NCBI RefSeq assembly: GCF_947495705.1
Contig: NZ_CANLZR010000002.1
Location: 349,419 to 413,418 of the forward strand
Length of the DNA: 64,000 nt
Source of the DNA: an uncultured Phycicoccus sp.
GTDB lineage: Bacteria > Actinomycetota > Actinomycetes > Actinomycetales > Dermatophilaceae
Reading direction: 5' to 3'
Shown here: in pieces, positions 55,789 to 64,000 of the stretch
How the letters are laid out: each line of letters starts with the position of its first letter
How positions within the stretch are numbered: position 1 is the stretch's first letter
Notes under the pieces: model-generated
Told to the model about the DNA's origin: nothing
Databases searched by the model: none
The model's input: the letters and a program-made list of their open reading frames with translations, nothing else
Program-made: the position numbers and the translations under genes

Positions 55789-57174
55789 TCAGTCGGCGAG
55801 GAAGGAGAGGAGGTCGGCCCGAGTGAGGACCCCGATGGGGTTGCCGTCCTCGATGACGAGCACGGCATCGGAGGTCTCGAGCTCGTGGCGTGCGGTGGCG
55901 ACCGGCTCCCCGGCGCCGACGAGCGGCAGCCCGGCCTCCATGTGGTGCTCGACGGGGTCGGCCAGGTGCGCCTTGCCCGTGAAGAGCGCCTCGAGCAGCG
56001 CCCGTTCGGACACCGCCCCGGCCACCTCGCCCGACACGACCGGGGGCTCGGCCTTGACGACCGGCATCTGCGACACCCCGTACTCGCGCAGGATCTCGAT
56101 GGCGTCGCGCAGCGTCTCGTTCGGGTGGGTGTGCACCAGGGCGGGGAGGTCGCCGGCCTTGGCGTGCAGGACGTCGCCGACGGTCCGTTCGCCCTCGATG
56201 TGGACGAACCCGTAGGACGCCATCCAGTCGTCGTTGAAGATCTTCGACAGGTACCCACGCCCGGAGTCCGGCAGCAGGACGACGACGACCGCGTCGTCGG
56301 GCAGGTCCTTGGCGACGCGCAGGGCCGCGACGACCGCCATCCCGCACGAGCCGCCGACGAGCAGGCCCTCCTCGCGGGCGAGGCGGCGGGTCATCTCGAA
56401 CGAGTCGGCGTCGGACACCGCGACGACGTCGTCGACCTGGGCGGGGTCGTAGGCGGCCGGCCAGAAGTCCTCGCCGACGCCCTCGACGAGGTAGGGGCGT
56501 CCGCTGCCACCGCTGTACACCGAGCCCTCGGGGTCTGCGGCGACGATACGAACCCGCCCGGACGCGCGGTCGGCGCTGACCTCACGGAGGTACCGGCCGG
56601 CCCCGCTGATCGTCCCACCGGTGCCGGCGCCGGTGACGAAGTGGGTGACCCGGCCCTCGGTGTCGCGCCAGATCTCGGGCCCGGTCGACTCGTAGTGCGA
56701 GAGCGGGCCGTTGGGGTTGGAGTACTGGTCGGGCTTCCATGCCTTGGGGGTCTCGCGCATGAGCCGGTCCGAGACCGAGTAGTACGAGTCCGGGTGGTCC
56801 GGCGAGACCGCCGTCGGGCAGACGACGACCTCGGCGCCATAGGCGCGCAGCACGTTGCGCTTGTCCTCGGACACCTTGTCGGGGCACACGAAGATGCACG
56901 TGTAGCCCTTGCGCTGGGCGATGAGCGCCAGCCCGACCCCGGTGTTGCCCGAGGTCGGCTCGACGATGACCCCGCCCGGCTGGAGCTCGCCGGACTTCTC
57001 GGCGGCCTCGACCATCTTCAGCGCGATCCGGTCCTTCACCGACCCGCCCGGGTTGAGGTACTCCACCTTGGCGAGGACCGTGGCCCCGATGCCGTCGGTC
57101 ACGGAGTTCAGCTTGACGAGGGGGGTGTCCCCGACGAGGTCTGCGATGTGCTCGGCGTACTTCACGCCGTGCAT
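55789..57174 (-). CDS. cbs: Cystathionine beta-synthase with regulatory CBS domains
   Basis: 461 residues. PLP lysine in NPGGSVKDRIALKM near residue 44, SGNTGVGLA and TGAGTGGTISG in the fold-type II core (1-320), then a pair of CBS domains (about 335-460: TVGDVLHAKAGDLPALVHTH and VLTRADLLSFL). Condenses serine (or acetylserine) with homocysteine. With metB in the same window this completes a transsulfuration route. ATG 57174 has GAGG directly before it. Confidence 0.95.
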   Translation of the reverse strand: MHGVKYAEHIADLVGDTPLVKLNSVTDGIGATVLAKVEYLNPGGSVKDRIALKMVEAAEKSGELQPGGVIVEPTSGNTGVGLALIAQRKGYTCIFVCPDKVSEDKRNVLRAYGAEVVVCPTAVSPDHPDSYYSVSDRLMRETPKAWKPDQYSNPNGPLSHYESTGPEIWRDTEGRVTHFVTGAGTGGTISGAGRYLREVSADRASGRVRIVAADPEGSVYSGGSGRPYLVEGVGEDFWPAAYDPAQVDDVVAVSDADSFEMTRRLAREEGLLVGGSCGMAVVAALRVAKDLPDDAVVVVLLPDSGRGYLSKIFNDDWMASYGFVHIEGERTVGDVLHAKAGDLPALVHTHPNETLRDAIEILREYGVSQMPVVKAEPPVVSGEVAGAVSERALLEALFTGKAHLADPVEHHMEAGLPLVGAGEPVATARHELETSDAVLVIEDGNPIGVLTRADLLSFLAD

Positions 57175-57200
57175 CCTCGCACGCCCGGCCGGGAGGGCCG

Positions 57201-57587
57201 TCAGCCCCGACGCAGCCGGGCCGCGAACCGGGCCTCGTCGACGACGACGCGCTCGATCCTCCCCCGGCCGACGCTCGACGCGTGCGCCGTGCGTGCCTCG
57301 ACCTCGAAGACGACCCTCGCCCCGTCGACGGCGACGACCTCGGCCCGTACGTGCACGACCTCCCCGACCGCGCTCGGCGCGGTGTGCTCGAGCTCGACCC
57401 GCACCCCGACGCTGGTCTCCCCCACCCCCAGCGCCCCGTCGAGCGCCGTGACGGTCGCGGCCTCCGCCCACGCGAGCAGCCGCGGGGTCGCCAGGACCGC
57501 GACGCTGCCGGACCCGAGTGCGACGGCGGTGTCGGACGGGCCGACCTCGCACGACAGCTCCGCCCGACGGCCCTGGCTGACGTCCAT
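57201..57587 (-). CDS. Hotdog-fold thioesterase family protein
   Basis: 128 residues. SVAVLATPRLLAWAEAATVTA near residue 30 and GETSVGVRVELEHTAPSAVG near residue 55 are typical of the fluoroacetyl-CoA-thioesterase-like (FlK) group. Acts on an acyl-CoA; substrate unknown. ATG 57587; it lies 26 bp upstream of cbs on the same strand and may share its promoter. Confidence 0.88.
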   Translation of the reverse strand: MDVSQGRRAELSCEVGPSDTAVALGSGSVAVLATPRLLAWAEAATVTALDGALGVGETSVGVRVELEHTAPSAVGEVVHVRAEVVAVDGARVVFEVEARTAHASSVGRGRIERVVVDEARFAARLRRG

Positions 57588-57685
57588 CCGGCCACCGTAG
57601 ACCGGGCGGCTCGGGGTTCGTGTCCACAGCGGCCCTCCCCGCGTTACCGTGGGAGGCCCGAGCAGTGGCAGGAGGACGCCGGAGC

Positions 57686-58795
57686 ATGGGACGGGCACGA
57701 CGCGCGCGCAGGATCGCCGCCACCGCCGCCTACGGCGGTGGGGGTCTTGCCGCGGCCGGGGCCGCGCTCGGTGCCCTCGGCTACGGCGTCATCAAGGCCG
57801 AGGCGGCTCTCGCCCGGCGCGTCATCGGCCGCCCCTTCGACGACTCCCCCGACGACACCGGGCAGTACGGGGCGGGTGGCGGCACCCCCTACGAGATCGT
57901 CGTCCTCGGAGACTCCTCCGCGGCGGGCCTCGGAGCCGACCATGCGCACCAGACCGTCGGGGCGATCGTGTCCCACGGCGTCGCGGCCCTCACCGGCCGA
58001 CCCGTCCGGCTCACCAACCGCGCGGTCGTGGGCGCCGAGTCCAGCGACCTCGAACGTCAGCTGGCCAACGCCCTCGAGGAGGTGCTCCACCCGGACGTCG
58101 TCCTCGTCCTCGTCGGCGCCAACGACGTGACCCACCGGATCGACCGGTTCGCGGCGGTGCGCCACCTCGAGCAGACGGTGCGCCGGGTCCGCGCGCTCGG
58201 CGGCGAGGTCGTCGTCGGCACCTGCCCCGACCTCGGGACGATCCGGCCCATCCACCAGCCGCTCCGCGCGTTGCTGAAGCGGTGGTCCCGCGACCTCGCG
58301 GCAGCCCAGACCGTGGCCGTCGTCGAGGCCGGGGGCCGCACCGTCTCGCTCGGGGACCTCCTGGGTCCGGAGTTCACCGAGCGGCCGCACGAGCTCTTCA
58401 GCATCGACCGGTTCCACCCCTCCCCGGCCGGGTACGCCCGGGTGGGTGCGGCCCTGCTGCCCACCGTGTGCGCGGCGCTCGGCGTCTGGGGTGCCGACAC
58501 CGTCGACCGGGCCCCCGAGCCGCGACGTGGCGAGGGCGTCGGCCCGGTCGCCGTCGCCGCCGGCCAGGCCGTCCTCGAGCCCGGCACCGAGGTGTCGCCC
58601 ACGGAGGTGGCCGGCGAGGCCCGTGGCCCCCGAGGGCGGTGGGCCGTGCTCCTGCGGCGCCGGCACGACACCGTTCCCGCCCCCGACCCGTCCGAGCCGA
58701 TCACGGAGGCAGGGACCCCCGGCGAGGACGATGCGGCCGAGGCTCCGAGCGCGAGCGAGGGCGCCGCGCCATCCGCACCCGACGCGCGGACCTGA
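57686..58795 (+). CDS. SGNH/GDSL family hydrolase
   Basis: 369 residues. Uncleaved N-terminal anchor (about 10-38), then block I VVLGDSSAAGLGADH with the catalytic Ser, block III VGANDVTHR and block V IDRFHPSPAGYARV with the Asp/His. A 110-residue acidic, Pro-rich tail follows the domain. Likely an extracellular or membrane-bound esterase; the counterpart of M. tuberculosis Rv1075c by position. GGAGG precedes ATG 57686. Confidence 0.9.
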   Translation: MGRARRARRIAATAAYGGGGLAAAGAALGALGYGVIKAEAALARRVIGRPFDDSPDDTGQYGAGGGTPYEIVVLGDSSAAGLGADHAHQTVGAIVSHGVAALTGRPVRLTNRAVVGAESSDLERQLANALEEVLHPDVVLVLVGANDVTHRIDRFAAVRHLEQTVRRVRALGGEVVVGTCPDLGTIRPIHQPLRALLKRWSRDLAAAQTVAVVEAGGRTVSLGDLLGPEFTERPHELFSIDRFHPSPAGYARVGAALLPTVCAALGVWGADTVDRAPEPRRGEGVGPVAVAAGQAVLEPGTEVSPTEVAGEARGPRGRWAVLLRRRHDTVPAPDPSEPITEAGTPGEDDAAEAPSASEGAAPSAPDART

Positions 58796-58861
58796 CCCCT
58801 GCCGGCGAGACCGAGGCCACACGACACGGCGACGCTCGAGCGCTTACCCTGGACCCGATAG

Positions 58862-58875
58862 TGAGCGAGCGCTTA
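58862..58875 (+). promoter_or_regulatory. Candidate TetR-type operator before the thiolase gene
   Basis: TGAGCG-AG-CGCTTA, an imperfect palindrome, with a related half-site CGAGCGCTTA at 58837-58846. The pattern TAAGCG-NN-CGCTTA is common before actinobacterial beta-oxidation genes. Confidence 0.45.
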
Positions 58876-58928
58876 GTGGTGGCACCGACCGCCGTCCGCA
58901 CGCCGCCACCCGATCGAGGAGGATCCCC

Positions 58929-60152
58929 GTGACCGAGGCCGTCATCGTCGCCACCGCCCGCACCCCCATCGGCCGGGCCTTCAAGGGGTCCCTCACCGAG
59001 ATGCGCCCCGACGACCTCTCGGTCCAGGTGGTCCGCGGGCTCCTCGACCAGCTGCCCGCCCTGGACCCCACGACCGTCGACGACCTGTACTGGGGCTGCG
59101 CCGACCCGAGCGGGAAGGCCGGGAACAACATGGCCCGGGTCATCGCCGTGCTGGCCGGCCTCGACGGGCTGCCCGCCGCCACCATCAACCGCTTCTGCGC
59201 GAGCTCGACCCAGACGATGCGGATGGCCTTCCACGCGATCAAGGCCGGCGAGGGCGACGTCTTCGTCGTCGGCGGCGTCGAGTCGGTGTCGACCAACGCC
59301 GCGTTCCGGGGAGCCGGCGAGTCCGACCCCGACGCCCTCAACCCCGTCTTCGCCGAGGCGATGGAACGCTCGGTGGCGATGGCCGCCTCGAACGCGCGCT
59401 GGTCCGACCCCCGCGAGCAGGGGTCCCTCCCCGACGTCTACCTCGCGATGGGGCAGACCGCCGAGAACGTGGCGACGCTGCGCGGCGTCTCGCGCGCGCG
59501 CCAGGACGAGTGGGGCGTCACGAGCCAGAACCGCGCCGAGAAGGCCATCGCCGACGGGTTCTTCGAGCGGGAGATCCTGCCCGTCACCCTCGCCGACGGC
59601 ACCGTGGTCTCGCGCGACGACGGTCCGCGGCCGGGTGTGACCCTGGAGTCCGTGGGGGCGTTGAAGCCCGTCTTCCGCGAGGACGGGACGGTGACGGCGG
59701 GCAACTGCTGCCCGCTCAACGACGGCGCCTCGGGCGTCGTCGTCATGAGCGACCACCGCGCGAAGGAGCTGGGCCTCACCCCGATCGCGCGGATCGTCTC
59801 GACCGGGGTGTCCGGGCTCTCGCCCGAGATCATGGGCCTCGGTCCGGTCGAGGCGTCCCGTCAGGCGCTGGCCCGGGCCGGGATGACCATCGCGGACATG
59901 GACCTGTACGAGATCAACGAGGCCTTCGCGGCGCAGGTGCTGCCCAGCGCCGACGACCTCGGGATGGACCTCGACCGGCTCAACGTCAACGGCGGCGCCA
60001 TCGCCCTGGGGCACCCCTTCGGGTCCACCGGCACCCGGATCATGACGACCCTGCTCAACGGGCTGGAGGCCCGCGACGGCACCTTCGGCCTGGAGACGAT
60101 GTGCGTCGGCGGCGGGCAGGGCATGGCGATCGTCGTCGAGCGCCTCGCCTGA
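58929..60152 (+). CDS. Acetyl-CoA C-acyltransferase (thiolase)
   Basis: 407 residues. Nucleophile Cys in INRFCASSTQTM near residue 91, NEAFAAQ, GGAIALGHPFGSTGTR and the second Cys in CVGGGQG. Releases acetyl-CoA in the last step of beta-oxidation, or the reverse. Full length. GTG 58929 follows GAGGAGG. Position corresponds to fadA3 of M. tuberculosis. Confidence 0.93.
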   Translation: MTEAVIVATARTPIGRAFKGSLTEMRPDDLSVQVVRGLLDQLPALDPTTVDDLYWGCADPSGKAGNNMARVIAVLAGLDGLPAATINRFCASSTQTMRMAFHAIKAGEGDVFVVGGVESVSTNAAFRGAGESDPDALNPVFAEAMERSVAMAASNARWSDPREQGSLPDVYLAMGQTAENVATLRGVSRARQDEWGVTSQNRAEKAIADGFFEREILPVTLADGTVVSRDDGPRPGVTLESVGALKPVFREDGTVTAGNCCPLNDGASGVVVMSDHRAKELGLTPIARIVSTGVSGLSPEIMGLGPVEASRQALARAGMTIADMDLYEINEAFAAQVLPSADDLGMDLDRLNVNGGAIALGHPFGSTGTRIMTTLLNGLEARDGTFGLETMCVGGGQGMAIVVERLA

Positions 60153-60164
60153 CGGCGGCGCCGC

Positions 60165-60527
60165 TCAGGGAAGGGTCCTGCGCGCCTCGGCGAGCAGGTC
60201 GACGATGCCGTCACCCAGGCCGGCCGCGTAGGCGTCCCACACGACGACGGCCAGCTGGTCGGGGAGCACGGCCGGGCCGAGGTCGCCCACGGCCGCCTCG
60301 GGCGCGGTCCGCCGCGCGACGGCCTCGACGACGCCCCGGACCGCGGGCGCAGCGGCTGCGGCCTTCTCGAGCGTCAGCTCGGACCAGCGGCGCCGGATCC
60401 GGTCGACCTCGAGCGTCGCCTCGGGCGGGACGGAGTCGACGACGCCCCCGGGGCCGTCGCCCCGGACGGACGGCGGCGCCGGGCCGGCCTCAGCCGACCC
60501 GGCGCCGCCGGTCAGTGGTTCGGTCAC
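60165..60527 (-). CDS. Small hypothetical protein downstream of a Bax-inhibitor-1 gene
   Basis: 120 residues, Ala/Gly/Pro-rich N terminus then a helical part (EVDRIRRRWSELTLEKAAAA, VVWDAYAAGLGDGIVDLLAE). No signal peptide or known domain. GTG 60527 overlaps the stop of the upstream gene (GTGA), the main evidence that it is translated. Confidence 0.65.
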   Translation of the reverse strand: MTEPLTGGAGSAEAGPAPPSVRGDGPGGVVDSVPPEATLEVDRIRRRWSELTLEKAAAAAPAVRGVVEAVARRTAPEAAVGDLGPAVLPDQLAVVVWDAYAAGLGDGIVDLLAEARRTLP

Positions 60528-61354
60528 TCCGAGCGGAGCCTCGCGATGAGGCGGAGGAACTCGATGTAGAGCCACACCAGCGTCACGATGAGCCCGTGGG
60601 CCAGCAGCCACGAGTACTTCTGCGGTGCGCCGGTGCGGATGGCGGCGTCGATGGAGTCGAAGTCGAGCGCCAGCGACAGCGAGGCGAGGCCGACGGCGAA
60701 GATCGAGATGCCGATGCCGAGGGCCCCGGTGCCGCCGAAGCCGAACGGCGTACTCGTGATCATGGCGTAGCCGAAGTTGACCATCGCGAAGATGGCGTAG
60801 CCGAAGATGGCCATCGTCATGATCCGGCGGAACTTGCTCGTGACCTTGATCAGGCCGGTCTTGTACGCGATGAACATGCCCGCGAACGTCGCGAGCGTCG
60901 CGAGGACGGCCTGCGCGACGATGCCCGGGTACATCGTGTTGAAGAACTGGCTGACCGCACCGACGAACAGGCCCTCGACGACGGCGTAGGCCACGATGAG
61001 GGGCACGCTGAGCGTCTTCTTGAAGGCGATGACGAGGCCGAGGACGAGGGTGGCGATCATGCCGCCCATCCACACCATGAAGCCGATGCCGGGGTTGACC
61101 GACGCGATGGTCCAGCCGACCGCGCCCAGCACGAGGACGAGGGCGAAGAGCCCGAGGGTCTTCATGATGACGTCGTCCATCGTGACGACCCGGTCGGTGC
61201 CCGGGCGCAGTGCCGAGGGAGCGTTGTAGAGGTCCTGGAGCTGCTGGGTCGTCATCTGGTCGGTGGCGGCGTGCGTGGCGCCCGCCGCCCCGGACCCGGG
61301 CCCGCCGCTGCGGGCATCCTTCTCGATCCGGTTGAAGGCCGGGTTGCTGGCCAT
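60524..61354 (-). CDS. Bax inhibitor-1 / YccA family membrane protein
   Basis: 276 residues. A soluble N terminus of about 65 residues, then seven predicted helices; the family motif region ALDFDSIDAAIRTGAPQKYSW near residue 228 contains the acidic pair thought to gate a Ca or proton leak. Long actinobacterial version of the family. Strong ribosome site (GGAGG, 6 nt before ATG 61354). Confidence 0.92.
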   Translation of the reverse strand: MASNPAFNRIEKDARSGGPGSGAAGATHAATDQMTTQQLQDLYNAPSALRPGTDRVVTMDDVIMKTLGLFALVLVLGAVGWTIASVNPGIGFMVWMGGMIATLVLGLVIAFKKTLSVPLIVAYAVVEGLFVGAVSQFFNTMYPGIVAQAVLATLATFAGMFIAYKTGLIKVTSKFRRIMTMAIFGYAIFAMVNFGYAMITSTPFGFGGTGALGIGISIFAVGLASLSLALDFDSIDAAIRTGAPQKYSWLLAHGLIVTLVWLYIEFLRLIARLRSE

Positions 61355-61451
61355 CGATCCTCCGTGATGGTCGTGGTGGTCAACGTCGTCACCAGCGTAG
61401 ACGCTCGGAGGGGTCGCTGAGTTCCCGCTGAGAGCGGTGGGTGACCGAGGG

Positions 61452-63593
61452 TCAGCGGCTCTCGTCCGCCCGGGTCGTGGGCGCGGTGGTGGCGGACAGC
61501 CTGGCGACCTGCCGGGCGAGCGCGGCAGACCGTCGCTCCGCCCGCTCCCGTTCGACGACGCGGCCCAGCTGCGCGCCGAGCTGCCGCATCACGAGGTCGG
61601 CCTCGGCGTCGAACGCACGCGCCTCGGTGCTGAAGAACTCCAGGACGCCCACCGGCTCGCTGCCGATGAGGATCGGTGCGCTGCTGCCGGACTCGAGGCC
61701 GGCCCGCCGGGCCGCCGGGGACCGCGCCTCGGCCACCGAGCCCGGGAGGTCGGCCACCCACATCGAGCGGCCCTTCGCCATGACCGCGGCCGGCAGCGGC
61801 AGGTCGGCGGGGGCCTGGGCATCGGTGGCGGCGATGAACTCCGCGTACCGCTCGCGCGGGAGGTCCGGCCCCACGTGCCAGGCCCGGTGCCGCAGCTCGC
61901 CCGAGGCGTCGTCGACGAGGTAGACGTGGGCCAGCTGCCACCCCCCGTGCTCGCACACCGCGACGAGGGCGGTGTCGAGCGCGTCACCCACCGACGTCGC
62001 GGAGTTCGCCGCCGTGGCGATGCCGCCGACGACCGCCAGGGTGCGCGCCCGGCGCTCGAGCGCGAGCTCGGCCGTGCGACGGTCGGTGATGTCCTGCATG
62101 ACCAGGCCCAGCCCCCGCAGCCTGCCCTCCTCGTCGTGCAGCGCCGTGAGCAGCGTGGAGGCCCAGAACAGCTGCCCGTCCTGGCGCCGGCACCAGCACT
62201 CCTCGCGCGCCGATCCCTCCGTGAGGGCCCGCTGGAGCAGCCGCGCCGGTCGCGTCGCGTCGGCCCCCTCGTCGGAGAAGAAGACGGACAGGTCGGTCCC
62301 GAGGATCTCGTTCTCCGCGTACCCGATGATGCGGGCCGCGCCCTGGTTCCAGGAGGCCACCCGGCCCTCGGGGTCGAGGTTGACGATGGCGTAGTCCCGC
62401 ACCTGGTCGACGAGGCGCTCGAGGCTCGCCTCCCGCTCGCGGACCTCGGCCTGGAGCCGCCGGGTCTCGGTGACGTCCCGGAAGCTCCACACGCTCCCGA
62501 CGGGCTGGCCGTCGATGCGCTGCGGGCGCGAGGACCGCTCGAGCACACGCCCGTCGAGGGTCCGCAGCTCGCCGACGCTCGTCCGCTCGGGATGCTCGGC
62601 GATCCGCCGCAGGGTCTCGAACACCCCGGCGGGGTCCTCGACCTGGTCGAGCATCCGGTCGACGACGGCCCGGCCGTCACCGCTGTGCAGGACGGCCGGG
62701 TCGATGCGCCACATCTCGGCGAACCGGGTGTTGTGCGCCACGACCCGGTTCACCCGGTCGACCACACAGATCCCGTCCCCGGTCGACTCCAGCGTGGCGG
62801 CCAGCTGGGCGTACATGAGGTCGGCCCGCTCGCGTTCCGCGATCCGGGTCACGGCCAGCTCGACGAGGGCCGCGGCCCAGCCGGGCACCTCCCGGTCGGA
62901 CGACGGCGGGACGACGCCGGGCGCGAAGTGGCAGGTGACCCGGCCCGCCACGGCGCCGTCGGGGGTCCGCGCCTCGGCCGTCACCGTCGCACCGTCGAGC
63001 GGCACGGCGGCCACATCGGTGCGCAGGGCGACGAGCGGGTCGCCGTCTGCTACCTCCACGACGCAGGCCACGGCCGACGTGGCCGTCAGCGCCGCTCCGG
63101 GCAGCTCTGCGAGGACCTCGGGCAGCGGGGTCCTGCCGGTCAGGCGCCCGACGACGACGGCCTGCGCGGCGAGCATCTGTTCCGCCCGGCGCTGGCTCGA
63201 GACGTCGACGAGGTAGCCGTCCATGACCGCGTGCCCCTCGGGGGTGTTGCTCACGACGGCGTCGTCGAGGAGCCACACCACCCGCCCGTCCGGGCGGATC
63301 ACCCGGTAGTCCGCGCGCGCCCGGGAGTCGGGCTCGAGCCGGATCTCGCTGCCCATCAGCGTGTCCCGGTCGTCGGGATGGATGAGCGTGTGCCACAGGC
63401 CGCGGTCGGCGATCAGCGCCTCCGGCGGGACCCCGAGAATCTCCTGGATGGCCGGGCTCACGTGCAGCCATTCGCCCGTCGGGCCGGGCTCGGCGACGTA
63501 CACCGCGATCCCCAGGCGGTGGGTCGACGGCGAGAGGACGGAGGCCAGCGGCCTGCGCGCCCAGTCGTCGAAGGGTCCGTCTGTTCCGTACAC
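61452..63593 (-). CDS. Multi-PAS/GAF sensor protein without output domain
   Basis: 713 residues. PAS 1 (about 25-135, WLHVSPAIQEILGVPPEALI), an unassigned segment, PAS 2 (about 285-400, LESTGDGICVVDRVNRVVAH), PAS 3 (about 410-530, DYAIVNLDPEGRVASWNQGA, ending in QDITDRR) and a GAF domain (about 545-690), then a short coiled coil. The stop follows directly; no histidine kinase, GGDEF, EAL or phosphatase domain is present. It probably senses signals and passes them to a partner. GTG 63593 is my best start; a -10 TATCGT lies at 63633-63628. Longer starts would run into the tRNA. Confidence 0.8.
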   Translation of the reverse strand: MYGTDGPFDDWARRPLASVLSPSTHRLGIAVYVAEPGPTGEWLHVSPAIQEILGVPPEALIADRGLWHTLIHPDDRDTLMGSEIRLEPDSRARADYRVIRPDGRVVWLLDDAVVSNTPEGHAVMDGYLVDVSSQRRAEQMLAAQAVVVGRLTGRTPLPEVLAELPGAALTATSAVACVVEVADGDPLVALRTDVAAVPLDGATVTAEARTPDGAVAGRVTCHFAPGVVPPSSDREVPGWAAALVELAVTRIAERERADLMYAQLAATLESTGDGICVVDRVNRVVAHNTRFAEMWRIDPAVLHSGDGRAVVDRMLDQVEDPAGVFETLRRIAEHPERTSVGELRTLDGRVLERSSRPQRIDGQPVGSVWSFRDVTETRRLQAEVREREASLERLVDQVRDYAIVNLDPEGRVASWNQGAARIIGYAENEILGTDLSVFFSDEGADATRPARLLQRALTEGSAREECWCRRQDGQLFWASTLLTALHDEEGRLRGLGLVMQDITDRRTAELALERRARTLAVVGGIATAANSATSVGDALDTALVAVCEHGGWQLAHVYLVDDASGELRHRAWHVGPDLPRERYAEFIAATDAQAPADLPLPAAVMAKGRSMWVADLPGSVAEARSPAARRAGLESGSSAPILIGSEPVGVLEFFSTEARAFDAEADLVMRQLGAQLGRVVERERAERRSAALARQVARLSATTAPTTRADESR

Positions 63594-63793
63594 GGCCAAC
63601 CTGTCCTCGTGGGCCCCGGCCCTCGGAACGATAGCGGCGGCGGGGTGGGCGGCACCGGGAATCGCGCCGAACCACCGCGGCGGCCCGGCACAGTTCGGAC
63701 CATCGGCCCCGTGCGGGCGGCCGTTCGGTCGGCGCGAGGGCGCCGTTCGGACGCCCCCTGCCTCGCTCACCAGGTGCGCGCTACCGTGGGCGC

Positions 63794-63868
63794 GCCCCCG
63801 TGGCCCAACCGGCAGAGGCAGGCGACTTAAAATCGCCACAGGTGCGGGTTCGACTCCCGTCGGGGGCG
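63794..63868 (+). tRNA. tRNA-Leu(UAA)-like tRNA, class I shape
   Basis: Cloverleaf: acceptor GCCCCCG/CGGGGGC, D arm GCC/GGC, anticodon stem GGCGA/TCGCC with loop CTTAAAA (anticodon TAA), variable loop ACAGGT of 6 nt, T arm GCGGG-TTCGACT-CCCGT, discriminator G. No encoded CCA. The anticodon reads UUA (Leu), but bacterial tRNA-Leu normally has a long variable arm. A -10 TACCGT (63782-63787) sits 7 nt before the 5' end. Confidence 0.8.
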
Positions 63869-64000
63869 CGCCAGCGCACCCGGAGGGAGTCGGGAGGCGC
63901 CCGAACGACGTGAGGTGGCCGGGTCCCGTCGGGGGCGCGCCAGCGCACCCGGAGGGAGTCGGGAGGCGCCCGAACGACGTGAGGTGGCCGGGTCCCGTCG
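63855..64000 (+). repeat. 69-bp tandem repeats carrying the tRNA 3' end
   Basis: Units 63855-63923 and 63924-63992 are identical over 69 bp, and a third begins at 63993 and runs out of the window. Each unit starts with TCCCGTCGGGGGCG, the last bases of the tRNA (T-arm 3' strand and acceptor 3' strand), followed by about 55 bp of unrelated sequence. Confidence 0.9.

Noticed and set aside
61452..63593. Hybrid histidine kinase
   Set aside because: No phospho-acceptor His box or HATPase motifs; the protein ends after the GAF domain.

Overview
The window is a high-GC, densely packed chromosomal segment from an actinobacterium. Several features point there: a WhiB iron-sulfur regulator, mycothiol conjugate amidase (mca), a His-tailed GroEL1, a GuaB2/GuaB3 pair, a short-chain Z-prenyl synthase, GTG starts, many leaderless genes, and gene order shared with Mycobacterium tuberculosis. 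Codon bias and gene content fit a Micrococcales genus such as those in Intrasporangiaceae, but the genus cannot be fixed from sequence alone. There is no prophage, insertion sequence or CRISPR array.

Layout. 1-2900: heterodimeric ABC exporter pair, the first gene cut by the window edge. 2965-5247: LysR regulator, an unrecognised secreted protein, a DUF1905 protein and a small membrane protein. 5436-13701: purine and oxidoreductase block (GMC oxidase, aldehyde dehydrogenase, guaB3, P1 peptidase, beta-lactamase-like lipoprotein, guaB). 13928-19011: whiB3, aroE-like gene, S4 protein, a graveyard of gene fragments, racemase, and groEL/groES under two CIRCE operators. 19085-28649: accessory block (methyltransferase, acyl-CoA oxidase-like enzyme, ribokinase, nucleoside hydrolase, ArsR-SRPBCC fusion, LpqI-like lipoprotein, SagB-like oxidoreductase) containing three copies of a palindromic repeat. 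28756-37520: one long minus-strand operon, glmS-acpS-nnr-alr-hydrolase-tsaE-tsaB-rimI-tsaD, which joins cell-wall precursor supply to tRNA t6A modification. 37633-47719: coaA, SLT-type secreted protein, phoH, Z-prenyl synthase, trhA, mca, greA, a MutL-type protein and metB. 48094-63593: GNAT/msrA pair, fadH-like reductase, a giant HD-GYP/tandem-repeat membrane protein, cystathionine beta-synthase, hotdog protein, SGNH hydrolase, thiolase, Bax-inhibitor-1 protein and a PAS/GAF sensor. 63794-64000: a tRNA followed by perfect 69-bp tandem repeats that carry its 3' end.

From memory of the M. tuberculosis map, 5436-37520 matches Rv3409c-Rv3436c in order and 37633-60152 matches the Rv1074c-Rv1095 neighbourhood. 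The two blocks are distant there and adjacent here. Read against that backbone, the inserted material stands out: the groES-tsaD insertion, the SagB gene with its flanking repeats, fadH and the HD-GYP giant.

The most unusual signals are the HD-GYP phosphodiesterase fused to an extracellular stalk of six tandem repeats; the class-I-shaped tRNA with anticodon UAA and its trailing repeats; a cluster of covarying hairpins with a constant GAGA tetraloop between whiB3 and aroE; and a five-copy palindrome array upstream of metB.
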